Source: Kocuria rhizophila DC2201
GTDB taxonomy: Bacteria > Actinomycetota > Actinomycetes > Actinomycetales > Micrococcaceae
Length of the DNA stretch: 64,000 nucleotides
Reading direction: 5' to 3'
NCBI RefSeq assembly: GCF_000010285.1
Contig: NC_010617.1
Coordinates: 2,633,541-2,697,540, forward strand
A program made the translations under genes and the position numbers. The number at the start of each line of letters is the position of its first letter. Position 1 is the stretch's first letter. Of the stretch, positions 26,663 through 37,614 are shown piece by piece. The notes under the pieces are model-generated. The model was not told the origin of the DNA and did no database searches. It worked only from the letters and a program-made list of their open reading frames with translations.

Positions 26663-27628
26663 TTAGCCGTCTTTACCCCCGCTCATAGATGCGAACACTG
26701 TATCGGCGAAAGCATCATTATGGAACCGTGAAAATGCACCCCGCCCTTTCCGCAGTTGGCCCAGCGCCAGTGATCGTGCAGCGCGCAGGACACCGGGGAT
26801 CCGCAGCAACTCGGGGACGGCATGGAAACCCTCCAGTTCAACCGACCTCACCGTGCCCGCTGAGCGGTAACGCCCGTGGGTGGTGACGAGTGCGGTGATC
26901 TCGGCCGGCAGATCCCCGTGGGGCCCTATGTTGAGAACCGTGTAGGGCACCCACTCACCGGCATCGCCCCTCCACTCCCCCAGGAACAGCACTTCCACGC
27001 TGTGGATGCTGAGGGTGGCCAACCGTCGATTCCGTGGGCCCTTCGAGGTGTGTGGCATGGCCGTCAAGGTCCAGGACGTTCCCTCCCCCACATCCGGCGA
27101 CGGGATGACCGCGCTGATATAAGCCGCCACGGTAGCCACCACGGCATCACCCTGAGGGTGACACATGAGCTGGTCCAGCTTGTTCCGCGAACGCAACCTG
27201 CGGCGCGCAAGGGCGATTCTTTGCGGGTCGACGCGCAGTCCCGTGTAGTCCTCATCCGCTGTCAGCCACTCCGCCTGGGCCTGCTTGTCGATCAGCACGT
27301 CCAGACGTGAACTCCCGAGCGGCTGTGAGAGGAGCAAGAGGTTGCGTAGGAGGACCCCGTCAGCTTCTCGCGCGGACACGACGGCGCGTTCCATCCGGTC
27401 GAGATCCTCTGCAATAACCGGCGCGAACCTCACGGACACGATGTCCGACCACCGTCGGCGATGGTCCATGAAGCGGCGAGGGAAATTCACCGTCTTGCCC
27501 ACGTACTCCTCGCCATTGGCAAACACGAGGACATAGATTCCAGAGGTGAGCCCCGCGTCGAACAACGCAGAGGCCTTAACTCCGGTGGGGGCGTCCCACT
27601 CTTTGAAATGTAACGGCGAGGATTCCAT
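26663..27628 (-). CDS. GIY-YIG nuclease domain protein
   Basis: 321 residues. The GIY-YIG core is at about residues 30-62: GIYVLVFANGEEYVGKTVNFPRRF with HRRRW. The remaining ~250 residues have no family I can name; they contain RRRLRSRNKLDQLM and several mixed alpha/beta stretches. GC is lower than the flanks, as in the convergent mrr gene. Free-standing GIY-YIG proteins include restriction enzymes (Eco29kI type) and mobile-element nucleases; no methylase is next to it. A defence role is inferred from position. Confidence 0.75.
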   Translation of the reverse strand: MESSPLHFKEWDAPTGVKASALFDAGLTSGIYVLVFANGEEYVGKTVNFPRRFMDHRRRWSDIVSVRFAPVIAEDLDRMERAVVSAREADGVLLRNLLLLSQPLGSSRLDVLIDKQAQAEWLTADEDYTGLRVDPQRIALARRRLRSRNKLDQLMCHPQGDAVVATVAAYISAVIPSPDVGEGTSWTLTAMPHTSKGPRNRRLATLSIHSVEVLFLGEWRGDAGEWVPYTVLNIGPHGDLPAEITALVTTHGRYRSAGTVRSVELEGFHAVPELLRIPGVLRAARSLALGQLRKGRGAFSRFHNDAFADTVFASMSGGKDG

Positions 27629-27729
27629 GGATCGACTCTAAGAGAGGGCACCGCCCGGCGCAGAGGCAACGACGCACGCCCAACCGGCCCCACGGCGTCG
27701 TCGCCCCCGAAGCAGCCGCGCAACAGAAA

Positions 27730-27759
27730 GGGGGCCCGCGGCACACGCCACGAGCCCCC
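27730..27759 (-). terminator. Intrinsic terminator of the MFS gene
   Basis: Read on the minus strand, GGGGGC pairs with GCCCCC at the ends of a 30-base hairpin, followed by TTTCT. It starts 14 bases after the stop of the MFS gene. Confidence 0.7.
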
Positions 27760-27773
27760 CAAAAGAGCGACCG

Positions 27774-29048
27774 TCAGTCCACCGCGAGCCGCCCCCGCTT
27801 CGCGTGCGGGTGCCGGCCGTGCACCGCGTGGTAGAGCAGCGCCGCCACGACCACCAGCACCGCCAGCAACGTGTACATGGTGCCGAACCCGGTGGCGGAG
27901 AGCAGCAGGCCCAGGATCACGGGGCCGATGCCCACGCCCACGTCCATGAGCAGCAGCAGGGTGGAGATGCCGGTGCCCAGCTTGTGGGCGGGCACCGCGT
28001 TCACGGCGATGGCCTGCGCGGCTGGCATGAGCGTGCCGTAGCCCAGACCAGTCATGGCGCCGGCCACGACCACCTGCCAGTCCTGGTTCGCCACGGCCAG
28101 GATGCCCAGGGCCACCGCGAAGCAGATGAGGCCCAGGTAGACCACTACGTTGTCGCCGCGCTGGTCCTGCACCTTGCCCAGCACTAGGCGCATGATCAGC
28201 ATGGCCACGGCGTACGCCACGAAGAACAGGGCCGCGCCGGTGGTGACTCCGCGGTCCTCGGCATAGGCGTTGAGGTAGGTGATCACGCCCGCGTAGCAGA
28301 CGCCCACCACCAGCATGAAGGAGCCGATGGGCAGCACGGACGGGTGCGCGATGTCGCTCAGCGAGAACTTCGAGCGTTCCGCCTTCGCCTCCTGGTGCGC
28401 CAGCGGCTCCCGCAGGAAGATGCCCAGCACCAGGCCGAGCACCGCAGTGACCAGCGTGGTCCAGAACAGCCACGTGTAGTCCAGCGAGCCCACCAGGAAC
28501 AGCCCCAGGGCGGGCCCGATCGCCGTCGCCAGCGTGGTGCCCAGTGCGAAGTACCCGGTGCCCTCGCCACGGCGGGAGTCCGGGATCACGGACTGCGCGA
28601 TCGTCATCACGGCGGTGCTCGCGAACGCGTAGCCGAAGCCGTGGACCATGCGCACCGCGATCAGCACCGGCAGCGATCCCGCGGGCAGGTACAGCGCGCA
28701 CGCCACCGCCACGACCACCAGGGCGATCAGCAGCATCCGGCGCCGCCCCAGCGCGTCCACCAGGTAGCCGGAGACCAGCCGCGCCAGGGTGGCACCCACC
28801 ACGAACGCGCTGGACGCGAAGCCGCCCACCGCGTCCGACGCCGCGAAGCTCTTCACTGCGTACAGTGCCATGGTGGTGACCAGCATGTAGAAGGTCAGGT
28901 ACTGCAGGAAGTTGACCACCCACGCCACCACGAACGTGGGCGTGACCAGCCGCTCGGGCCCCGCGGAGTGCGCCGGGCCGGACCTGCTGTGCTCCACGAC
29001 CACGGGCAGCTGGCCGGTGGGTACGTGCTGCTGGGTGTCGACGGACAC
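27774..29048 (-). CDS. MFS transporter, 12 helices
   Basis: 424 residues with about 12 membrane helices. LVSGYLVDALGRRRMLLIALV is the conserved loop 2-3 motif; FALGTTLATAIGPALGLFLV resembles the export motif of helix 5. YbfB/SetA-like sugar or drug exporters look similar. A divergently read MarR regulator lies upstream, and the shared promoter region carries two copies of a MarR-type operator. The likely role is efflux of a compound that also binds the regulator; which compound cannot be told. Confidence 0.85.
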   Translation of the reverse strand: MSVDTQQHVPTGQLPVVVEHSRSGPAHSAGPERLVTPTFVVAWVVNFLQYLTFYMLVTTMALYAVKSFAASDAVGGFASSAFVVGATLARLVSGYLVDALGRRRMLLIALVVVAVACALYLPAGSLPVLIAVRMVHGFGYAFASTAVMTIAQSVIPDSRRGEGTGYFALGTTLATAIGPALGLFLVGSLDYTWLFWTTLVTAVLGLVLGIFLREPLAHQEAKAERSKFSLSDIAHPSVLPIGSFMLVVGVCYAGVITYLNAYAEDRGVTTGAALFFVAYAVAMLIMRLVLGKVQDQRGDNVVVYLGLICFAVALGILAVANQDWQVVVAGAMTGLGYGTLMPAAQAIAVNAVPAHKLGTGISTLLLLMDVGVGIGPVILGLLLSATGFGTMYTLLAVLVVVAALLYHAVHGRHPHAKRGRLAVD

Positions 29049-29072
29049 GGGCGCCTCCTGGGGGTCTCGGAT

Positions 29073-29085
29073 TTGTATAGTGCAA
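29073..29085. promoter_or_regulatory. MarR-type operator copy 1
   Basis: TTGTATAGTGCAA, an imperfect palindrome 24 bases upstream of the MFS start. It shares the core TTGTAYAGTGCAA with a second copy 29 bases further on. On the minus strand TTGCAC (29109-29114) and TAGTAT make a plausible -35/-10 pair 16 bases apart, so binding would block the exporter promoter. Confidence 0.6.
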
Positions 29086-29101
29086 AATACTACTCAGGGA
29101 T

Positions 29102-29114
29102 TTGTACAGTGCAA
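29102..29114. promoter_or_regulatory. MarR-type operator copy 2
   Basis: TTGTACAGTGCAA, with arms TTGTAC and GTGCAA (five of six pairs match). It is a direct repeat of copy 1 including flanking GGAT. It lies about 140 bases before the MarR gene and covers the likely -35 of the MFS promoter. Confidence 0.6.
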
Positions 29115-29254
29115 TTCCGGGGATCTGCGTCCCGTCCGTCCGTGACCCCCGTCTCCGTGTCCACCCCCGCCATGACGACGACGCCACCCCCACCCTGCGG
29201 CCCGCGCACCCCGCACGCGGACCGCCCACGAACGAGAGATGAAAGGATGGACCC

Positions 29255-29728
29255 GTGCAGAGCGAGGATTCCGTGAGCGAGCTGGTCTACGAGCACATGC
29301 TGCTCTCCCGATACGCCCTCCAGGGCGCGCCCCCGCAGTCACGCACCGAGGCGCTGGACCGCAGCTCCACCGTGCTCCTCGCCCGCCTGCAGGCCGGCGG
29401 CCCCATGAGCGTGGCCGAGCTCGCGCAGTCCTTCGGCCTGGACATCTCCACCGTCCACCGCCAGGTGGCCGCCGCCATGAAGAGCGGGCTGATTGAGCGC
29501 ATCAAGGACCCCGAGGGCGGCGTGGCCCGCAAGCACCGCCCCACCGAGGAGGGCCTGCGCCGCCTCGAGGAGGAGTTCCACGCCCGCCGGGAGTCCTTCG
29601 AGCGCTTCACGCGGGACTGGTCCGCGGAGGACGTCGCCACCCTGGCCCACCTCACCCGCCGCTTCAACGAGAGCGTGGAGGCGAGCCTCGGCCACAGCTG
29701 GCCGCGCGACTACCCCACCGAGTCCTAG
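29255..29728 (+). CDS. MarR-family transcriptional regulator
   Basis: 157 residues from a GTG with AAAGGA eight bases upstream. The winged helix-turn-helix is at about residues 48-95: MSVAELAQSFGLDISTVHRQVAAAMKSGLIERIKDPEGGVARKHRPTEEG. The helical dimerisation ends are LVYEHMLLSRYAL and the C-terminal half. It is divergent from the MFS exporter gene with two operator-like palindromes between, the usual arrangement of an autoregulated, ligand-released repressor. Confidence 0.87.
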   Translation: MQSEDSVSELVYEHMLLSRYALQGAPPQSRTEALDRSSTVLLARLQAGGPMSVAELAQSFGLDISTVHRQVAAAMKSGLIERIKDPEGGVARKHRPTEEGLRRLEEEFHARRESFERFTRDWSAEDVATLAHLTRRFNESVEASLGHSWPRDYPTES

Positions 29729-29752
29729 CGCACGACGCCGCCCGGGCCGTCC

Positions 29753-31645
29753 TCAGCACCCCTCCACCTCCGCGATCAGCAGCGCCACGTGCAGGGACGT
29801 GCGCGACTCCGGATCGTCCAGCGACACCCCCAGCCTGCGTTCCAGCCGGGCCAGCCGCCCGTAGAGCGCCGGGCGGGAGAGGTGGATCCGCTGGGCCAGC
29901 AGGCTCTTGTTCCCCCCGCACGCCAGGAACTGTGTCAGCAGCTCACGGTCCTCGCGGCGCTCGGCGTCCAGGATGCTCCCGAGCTCCGCCCGCGCGAACA
30001 TCTGCACGCGCTCGTCACCCCGCAGCATCGCGAGCAGCCCGCGCAGCCGCACGTCCCGCGCTCGGAAGCACCGCCGTCGTGGGGTGCCGGACCGGGCGGC
30101 GTCGTCCTGTGCCGGACGGTCCACCGCGGTCCCGTCCGGCGAGGAGCCGACATCGACAGAACCGTCCCGTGCGAGCAGGGACACCGCGGCCTCCGCGATC
30201 ATGCCTGCCTCGTCCAGTCGGGCGGCCGCGCCGATCATCCCCGACTCGAAATCGGAAACCCCCGCGAGCACCCGCCACGCTCCCCCCAGGCGCTGCTCCG
30301 CCACCGCAAGCACACGTTCCACCACGGCGTCCTGCGGGATGCGCGCGGCCAGCGGCACCAGCACGGCCACGGAGGCAGCGCCGAGACGGCCAGCGAGCGC
30401 CGCCGTGCCCTCCCGGCCCAGCGCCCACGCGAGCGCGTCGAGCACGGCGCCACCGCCCTGGTGCTCGCCCAGCGGGTCCGCCCCCGGGCGCTCCCAGCGC
30501 ACGACCACCGGCAGCCACGCGGCCGGGGCCGCCTCGCTCAGCACCCCGTGGCGCAGCACGCCGATCCCGAGCTCGTGCGCGCGCCGCCGCGCGGAGTCCT
30601 CGTCCACGTTCCACGGGCGTCGCAGCTCGTGCAGCAGGGCGGTCTCCGCCTGCCGCTTCTCGTCCCGGCGGCTGCGCTCGGACAGCAGCGTGAGCGCCAC
30701 CGCCTGCGCCGCCCGCTCCAGCACGGTGGCGCGCAGCGCGGGCCCGGCGCCCCGCGGCTCGGCGGACAGCCACCCGACCATCTCCCCCGCGACCACCACG
30801 GGAACGGTCCCCCCGTTGTCCCCCGGTGACGACGACGCCGCACGCCGCCACCACACGACCTCGGCGCCCAGCAGCCGCCCGGCTTCCGCCACGATCCGCT
30901 GGACCGGAGCGGCCTCCAGGGTCAGCTGGGTGAAGACCTCGTGGATGCGGCGGTCCGTCTCCAGCTGCTCGAGCTGACGTGCGGCGATCCGGCGATGTGC
31001 CTCCTGCGTGACGGCCACGAACCGTACCTGACGGCTCAACAGGTACACGGGCAGCTCCCGGTGGGCGGCCGCCGCGCGCAGCACCCGCACCACGGGCTCC
31101 CGCCCGGAGAGCACCTCGATCGCGAGCGCCACCGCCCCGGCCTTCTCGATCCCGTCGAGGAACGCGGCGGCGGCCTCGTCCCCGCGACCCTCGGCGAGCG
31201 CGGCGTCCAGGATCCGCACCGTGGAGAGCACGAACTCCCCGCCCTCCAGGAGCCCGGTGGCGTCGCTCGTCTCGATCACGTGCACCCACCGCACCGGCAG
31301 GCCCGTGGCAGCCGAGGCGCGTTCGGAGAGCAGCTGGGGATCGCCACGGCGGAACGGCTCCAGGGCGGCGACGCCCCCGACCGTGAGGGCGGCCGGATCG
31401 GAGCCGGTGGAGGCGGGGTGCACACCCGGGGCGGGGGCGGCGCGGTGCAAGTCGCGGGCGGGGGCGTGGCGAGGCGCTCCGGGACGGAGGGCGGCCTGGT
31501 CAGCAGGGGTCGCGGCGTCATCGACCGCAGAACGGCCGGTGAAGCCCAGGCCCGCGGTCGAGGAGGCGAGCTGCGCGCCCGGGGCGCGGTCGGCGTCGTC
31601 GTCCGGGGGCGGGCCCGGGACGCCCGGGCGGGAGGTGCGTGCCAT
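29753..31645 (-). CDS. PucR/CdaR-family transcriptional regulator
   Basis: 630 residues from the ATG at 31645; a GTG two codons earlier is possible. The first ~90 residues are Pro/Ala/Asp-rich and probably disordered. A PucR N-terminal domain follows (GDPQLLSERASAATGLPVRWVHVIETSD...LLEGGEFVLSTVR), then a GAF-like region and the C-terminal HTH_30 domain LLTQFLACGGNKSLLAQRIHLSRPALYGRLARLERRLG. Members are activators of amine, purine or GABA catabolism. It is divergent from a semialdehyde dehydrogenase and aminotransferase pair, its likely targets. The disordered parts include several GACGACGCCG motifs in their DNA. Confidence 0.85.
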   Translation of the reverse strand: MARTSRPGVPGPPPDDDADRAPGAQLASSTAGLGFTGRSAVDDAATPADQAALRPGAPRHAPARDLHRAAPAPGVHPASTGSDPAALTVGGVAALEPFRRGDPQLLSERASAATGLPVRWVHVIETSDATGLLEGGEFVLSTVRILDAALAEGRGDEAAAAFLDGIEKAGAVALAIEVLSGREPVVRVLRAAAAHRELPVYLLSRQVRFVAVTQEAHRRIAARQLEQLETDRRIHEVFTQLTLEAAPVQRIVAEAGRLLGAEVVWWRRAASSSPGDNGGTVPVVVAGEMVGWLSAEPRGAGPALRATVLERAAQAVALTLLSERSRRDEKRQAETALLHELRRPWNVDEDSARRRAHELGIGVLRHGVLSEAAPAAWLPVVVRWERPGADPLGEHQGGGAVLDALAWALGREGTAALAGRLGAASVAVLVPLAARIPQDAVVERVLAVAEQRLGGAWRVLAGVSDFESGMIGAAARLDEAGMIAEAAVSLLARDGSVDVGSSPDGTAVDRPAQDDAARSGTPRRRCFRARDVRLRGLLAMLRGDERVQMFARAELGSILDAERREDRELLTQFLACGGNKSLLAQRIHLSRPALYGRLARLERRLGVSLDDPESRTSLHVALLIAEVEGC

Positions 31646-31821
31646 GGCCACAGCCTAGGCCGCGGAGGGCAACACCCTGTCAAGAAGTCCAGGCCACAGG
31701 GTGACAGATCGTCTCTGGTGGCCCACCCCTCTGCGCTCCAAGGATGGAGACAGACGCCCCACGCCGGTGCCCTGCCGGGCGCCGCGGGGCCGGACAGCAG
31801 ACCGCGAGGGAAGGACAGCCC

Positions 31822-33318
<1,497 letters not shown>

Positions 33319-33378
33319 GCCCGGCGCCACCCGCACCGTCCCATCCCTCCGCGCCGCCACGGCGCGCACCGGAAAGAG

Positions 33379-34794
33379 ATGATCATGACCGACACCGTTG
33401 CCACCCCCGCCCGCCCGGCGCTCGAGCCCGCCACCCGGGACCCGAAGATCAGCGACGAGCTGCTCGACCAGGGCCGCGAGGCCTACCGCGTGGACCGCGA
33501 GCACGTGTTCCACTCATGGAGCGCGCAGCAGAAGATCACGCCCATGACGGTCGTCAGGGCCGAGGGCTCCCACCTGTGGGACGGCGAGGGGCGCAAGCTC
33601 ATCGACTTCTCCTCGCAGATGGTCAACACGAACATCGGCCACTCCCACCCGGCCGTGGTCGCAGCCATCCAGGAGCAGGCCGCGAAGATCGCCACCATCG
33701 CGCCCTCCCACGCGAACGACGCCCGCTCCGAGGCCGCCCGGCTCATCTGCGAGCTCGCCCCCGCGGGCCTGGACCACGTGTTCTTCACCAACGGCGGCGC
33801 GGACGCCGTGGAGCACGCCATCCGCATGGCCCGCATCCACACGGGCAAGCACAAGGTGCTCTCCGCATACCGCTCCTACCACGGTGGAACGGACCTCGCC
33901 GTGAACGTCACGGGCGACACCCGGCGCTTCGACGCGGACCGCTCCAGCGCCGGCGTGGCCCGCTTCCTGCCGCCCTACCTCTACCGCAGCTACTTCCACG
34001 CGCAGGACGAGCAGCAGGAGTCCGAGCGCGCCCTGGAGCACCTGGAGCAGGTGATCCAGCTGGAGGGCGCCAAGAACATCGCCGCGATCATCCTGGAGAC
34101 CGTGCCCGGCACCGCGGGGATCTACGCCCCGCCGCCCGGCTACCTGGCCGGGGTGCGGGAGCTGACCCGCAAGTACGGGCTGCTCATGATCGCCGACGAG
34201 GTCATGGCCGGCTTCGGCCGCACCGGGAAATGGTTTGCGTTCGAGCACTGGGACGTCACCCCGGACCTCATCACCTTCGCCAAGGGGGTGAACTCCGGGT
34301 ACGTGCCGCTGGGCGGCGTGGTGATCTCGGACGAGGTCTACGGGACGTTCGCCGAGTACCCGTACCAGGGCGGGCTCACCTACTCCGGGCACCCCCTCGC
34401 GTGCGCGGCCGCCGTGGCCACCATCACCGCCATGCGGGACGAGCAGATGGTCGAGAACGCGGAGCGGATCGGCCGGGAGGTCATCGGGCCCCGGCTCGAG
34501 CAGATCAAACAGCGCCACCCCTGCGTGGGGGACGTGCGCGGGCTCGGCGCCTTCTGGGCCGTGGAACTCGTGAAGAACCGCGGGACCAAGGAGCCGATGG
34601 CCGCCTATGGTGGGACCAGCCCCGAGATGAACGAGCTCGTCGCCGAGTGCAAGCGCCTCGGCATGCTGCCCTTCAACAACTACAACCGCGTGCACGTGGT
34701 CCCGCCACTGAACACCCCGGACGACGTCCTGCACCGCGGCCTGGACATCCTCGACCAGGCACTGGAGCTCACGGACCGGCACGTCACGGACTGA
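33379..34794 (+). CDS. Class III (omega) aminotransferase, beta-alanine:pyruvate-like
   Basis: 471 residues. PLP enzyme: SQMVNTNIGHSHPAVV, FTNGGADAVEHAIRMAR, YHGGTDLAVNVTGD, LMIADEVMAGFGRTGKWFA, and PLP lysine in FAKGVNSGYVPLGGV. It resembles beta-alanine or taurine:pyruvate transaminases. Product of beta-alanine transamination is malonate semialdehyde, the substrate of the gene upstream, so the two form a short pathway. GGAAAGAG fits the ATG at 33385 slightly better than that at 33379, a two-codon difference. A 43-base hairpin ends the unit. Confidence 0.86.
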   Translation: MIMTDTVATPARPALEPATRDPKISDELLDQGREAYRVDREHVFHSWSAQQKITPMTVVRAEGSHLWDGEGRKLIDFSSQMVNTNIGHSHPAVVAAIQEQAAKIATIAPSHANDARSEAARLICELAPAGLDHVFFTNGGADAVEHAIRMARIHTGKHKVLSAYRSYHGGTDLAVNVTGDTRRFDADRSSAGVARFLPPYLYRSYFHAQDEQQESERALEHLEQVIQLEGAKNIAAIILETVPGTAGIYAPPPGYLAGVRELTRKYGLLMIADEVMAGFGRTGKWFAFEHWDVTPDLITFAKGVNSGYVPLGGVVISDEVYGTFAEYPYQGGLTYSGHPLACAAAVATITAMRDEQMVENAERIGREVIGPRLEQIKQRHPCVGDVRGLGAFWAVELVKNRGTKEPMAAYGGTSPEMNELVAECKRLGMLPFNNYNRVHVVPPLNTPDDVLHRGLDILDQALELTDRHVTD

Positions 34795-34822
34795 CCAGCG
34801 TCCTTCCACGGACTCCACGCAC

Positions 34823-34865
34823 GACGACATCGCGGGGCCGCCCGGTGCGGTCCCGCGACGTCGTC
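34823..34865. terminator. 19-bp terminator hairpin
   Basis: A 19-base arm at 34823-34841 pairs with 34847-34865 with two mismatches and a CCGGT loop. It lies 28 bases after the aminotransferase stop. The outer part of the stem is GACGAC/GTCGTC, the recurrent motif of this region. Confidence 0.75.
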
Positions 34866-34902
34866 TCGCCGAGGCCCACCCACCCCGCACTACTGTGGGC
34901 CC

Positions 34903-35757
34903 ATGACACGCATCCAGAACTTCACCCGCCAAGGACTGCGGTTCGACGTTCTCGACCAGGGCCCGGAGGACGGACCGGTCGTGATCCTGCTGCACGGATT
35001 CCCGCAGGACGCCCACTGCTGGGACCAGGTGGCGGCCATGCTCAACGCCCGGGGGCTGCGCACCCTGGCCCTGGAGCAGCGCGGCTACTCCCGCGGCGCG
35101 CGCCCCCGCAGGGTCGAGGACTACCGCCGGGCGGAACTCTCCGCCGATGCCCTCGCACTCGCGGACGCGGCGGGAGCCGAGCAGTTCCACCTCGTGGGCC
35201 ACGACTGGGGCGGCGTGCTCGCATGGGACATCGCCCAGCGGTCCCCGGAGCGCGTCACATCCCTCACGGTGCTCTCCACGCCGCACCCCACCGCACTGGG
35301 CCACGCCCTGAAGACACCGGACCAGCTCAAGAAGTCCTGGTACATCGGCATGTTCCAGATCCCCGCGCTCCCGGAACGGCTCCTCACGGGGAGGATCGGC
35401 GGCCTGACCCGCAAGGCCGGGATCCCCGAGGAGACCGCCGAGCGCTACGGCCGGCACTTCGCCACCGCAGAGGACCTGCGGGGCCCCATCGACTGGTACC
35501 GGGCGATGTTCCGCAAGGACGGTGTCTCGGGCGTACATGCCATGCAGGGCATCATCACCGTGCCGACCACATTCGTGTGGGGCAACCGCGATCCGGCCCT
35601 GGGTCGCACCGCCGCCGAGGAGACGGCGGTCTACGTGCACGCGCCCTACGAGTTCGTGGAGCTCGACGCCGGCCACTGGCTCCCTGACCTCGAGGCCGCG
35701 GCCGTGGTGGAGGCGATCACGAAGCGCGTGACGTCGACGGGTTCCGCCGCCGCATAA
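34903..35757 (+). CDS. Alpha/beta hydrolase, epoxide-hydrolase-like
   Basis: 284 residues. Oxyanion-hole motif LLHGFPQDAHCWD, nucleophile elbow VGHDWGGVLAWDI (Asp nucleophile), cap domain around ALKTPDQLKKSWYIGMFQIPALPE, acid in WGNRDPALG and catalytic His in DAGHWLPDLEA. The HDWGG elbow with an Asp is usual in soluble epoxide hydrolases and some haloalkane dehalogenases. It starts at 34903, after the terminator of the preceding unit, and converges on recQ with only 9 bases between. Substrate unknown. Confidence 0.83.
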   Translation: MTRIQNFTRQGLRFDVLDQGPEDGPVVILLHGFPQDAHCWDQVAAMLNARGLRTLALEQRGYSRGARPRRVEDYRRAELSADALALADAAGAEQFHLVGHDWGGVLAWDIAQRSPERVTSLTVLSTPHPTALGHALKTPDQLKKSWYIGMFQIPALPERLLTGRIGGLTRKAGIPEETAERYGRHFATAEDLRGPIDWYRAMFRKDGVSGVHAMQGIITVPTTFVWGNRDPALGRTAAEETAVYVHAPYEFVELDAGHWLPDLEAAAVVEAITKRVTSTGSAAA

Positions 35758-35766
35758 CCGCCCCTC

Positions 35767-37614
35767 TCACCCCGCGGAGCTCAGCACCTCCAGGACCGCA
35801 TCCCCGTACTCCTCGAGCTTCTTGGCGCCCACGCCGCTGATGCCGCTGAGCTGCGCGGTCGAGGCCGGAGCGGCCTCCACGATGCCAACGAGCGTGGCGT
35901 CCGAGAACACCATGTAGGGCGGGATCTGCTTCTCCTTGGCCACGGAGGTCCGCCACTCGCGCAGGGCCTCGAACATCTCCTTGGCGGCCTCGTCCAGTGC
36001 GTCCGCGGCCCGAGAGCGCCCACCGCTCCCGGTGGACCGGGCGCGACCGCCACCACGTGCCGTGGGTGCGCGGTCCACCGCGAGCTCCAGGGCGATCTCC
36101 CCGCGCAGCACGGGACCCGCCTCCGGCCCGGGAACCAGCACACCGAAGTCACCCACGGCTTCCACCACGCGGCGGGCCAGCAGCTGCCGCAGCACGGACC
36201 GCCACTCCCGCTCGGAGAGGTCCTGCCCGATCCCCCACACGCTCAGCTCCTGGTGGCGCGACGCCTCCGTGCGCTCGTTGTTGCGACCCAGCAGGATGTC
36301 GAAGACCTTGCCGGAGCCGAACTGCTCACCGCGTTCGCGCTGCAGCCTGATGAGGGTGGACAGAAGTTTCTGGGCGGGCACGGTGGCGTCCCAGACCTTG
36401 GGCGGGTTCAGGCACGTGTCGCAGTTGCCGCACGGCTCGGAGTCCTGGCCGAAGTACCGCAGCAGCTGTACGCGGCGGCAGTCCGTGGTCTCGCACAGGG
36501 CGAGCATGGCGTCCAGGTGCGAGCGCGCATTGCGTTTGTGCAGGTCAGATCCGTCGCCCTGGTCGATCATGCGCCGCTGGTTGACCACGTCCCCCAGGCC
36601 GTACGCCATCCATGCCGTGGCGGGCATGCCGTCGCGCCCGGCACGGCCGGTCTCCTGGTAGTACCCCTCGATGCTCTTGGGCAGGTCCAGGTGGGCCACG
36701 AAGCGCACGTCGGGCTTGTCGATCCCCATGCCGAACGCGATCGTGGCGACGACGACGATCCCCTCCTCCCGCAGGAACCGCACCTGGGTCTCGTGGCGCA
36801 CCGCGGCGTCGAGACCCGCGTGGTAGGGCATGGCGTCGACCCCGCGGGCGCTGAGCCACGCGGCAGTGGACTCCACGCTCTTGCGGGACATGCAGTAGAC
36901 GATGCCCGCCTCCCCCGGGTGCTCCGACTGGATGAGCCGCAGCAGCTGGTCCTTGGCACGGTCCTTCGGCTCTATCCGGTACTGGATGTTGGGGCGGTCG
37001 AAGTTGGAGACGAAGTGCCGCGCGTTCTCCATGCGCAGCCGCTCGGTGATCTCCTGGTGGGTGGCCCGCGTAGCGGTCGCGGTGAGTGCGATGCGGGGGA
37101 CATCCGGGAAGGCGTCCGCAAGCACGGACAGCCCCATGTAGTCGGGGCGGAAGTCATGCCCCCACTGGGAGACGCAGTGCGCCTCGTCGATCGCGAACAG
37201 GGCGATCGGCGAGCGCTTCAGCAGGGCGATGGTGCGCGACAGGATGAGCCGCTCGGGGGCCATGTAGAGCAGGTCGATCTCGCCGGCGCCGAGCTGCCGT
37301 TCGACCTCCTGGGCCTCGTAGGGCTCCAGGGTGGAGTTGAGGAAGGCCGCGCGGATGCCCACGGCTTCGAGCGCGGCCACCTGGTCCGCCATGAGCGCGA
37401 TCAGCGGAGAGACCACCACACCCGTGCCCTCCCGCAGCAGCGCGGGGATCTGGTAGCACAGGGACTTGCCGCCGCCGGTGGGCATCAGCACCACGGCGTC
37501 CCCGCCACCCACCACCTGGTCGATGATCTCCGCCTGCTCACCGCGGAAGGCGTCGTACCCGAAGACCTCCTGCAGAACGCCCAGGGGGGTGGTGGCAGTG
37601 GCGGTGGAAGTCAT
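35767..37614 (-). CDS. recQ: ATP-dependent DNA helicase RecQ
   Basis: 615 residues from the ATG at 37614; a GTG eight codons earlier is also possible, and GGAGG lies one base before the ATG, so the GTG may be the true start. Walker [21 protein letters not shown]-box [17 protein letters not shown], and ETGRAGRDG (motif VI). A zinc module with [23 protein letters not shown] and a winged helix follow, then a C-terminal HRDC domain ([20 protein letters not shown]). RecQ unwinds DNA at stalled forks and in recombination. A short Arg/Gly-rich linker separates RQC and HRDC. Confidence 0.94.
   Translation of the reverse strand: MTSTATATTPLGVLQEVFGYDAFRGEQAEIIDQVVGGGDAVVLMPTGGGKSLCYQIPALLREGTGVVVSPLIALMADQVAALEAVGIRAAFLNSTLEPYEAQEVERQLGAGEIDLLYMAPERLILSRTIALLKRSPIALFAIDEAHCVSQWGHDFRPDYMGLSVLADAFPDVPRIALTATATRATHQEITERLRMENARHFVSNFDRPNIQYRIEPKDRAKDQLLRLIQSEHPGEAGIVYCMSRKSVESTAAWLSARGVDAMPYHAGLDAAVRHETQVRFLREEGIVVVATIAFGMGIDKPDVRFVAHLDLPKSIEGYYQETGRAGRDGMPATAWMAYGLGDVVNQRRMIDQGDGSDLHKRNARSHLDAMLALCETTDCRRVQLLRYFGQDSEPCGNCDTCLNPPKVWDATVPAQKLLSTLIRLQRERGEQFGSGKVFDILLGRNNERTEASRHQELSVWGIGQDLSEREWRSVLRQLLARRVVEAVGDFGVLVPGPEAGPVLRGEIALELAVDRAPTARGGGRARSTGSGGRSRAADALDEAAKEMFEALREWRTSVAKEKQIPPYMVFSDATLVGIVEAAPASTAQLSGISGVGAKKLEEYGDAVLEVLSSAG

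Noticed and set aside
31744..31821. Upstream ATG extending the semialdehyde dehydrogenase by 26 codons
   Set aside because: The extension has no family similarity and no ribosome-binding site, while the GTG at 31822 has both good spacing and the expected N-terminus.
33514..35676. 720-codon minus-strand open frame across the aminotransferase and hydrolase genes
   Set aside because: It spans two real genes and their terminator; composition is that of an antisense frame.
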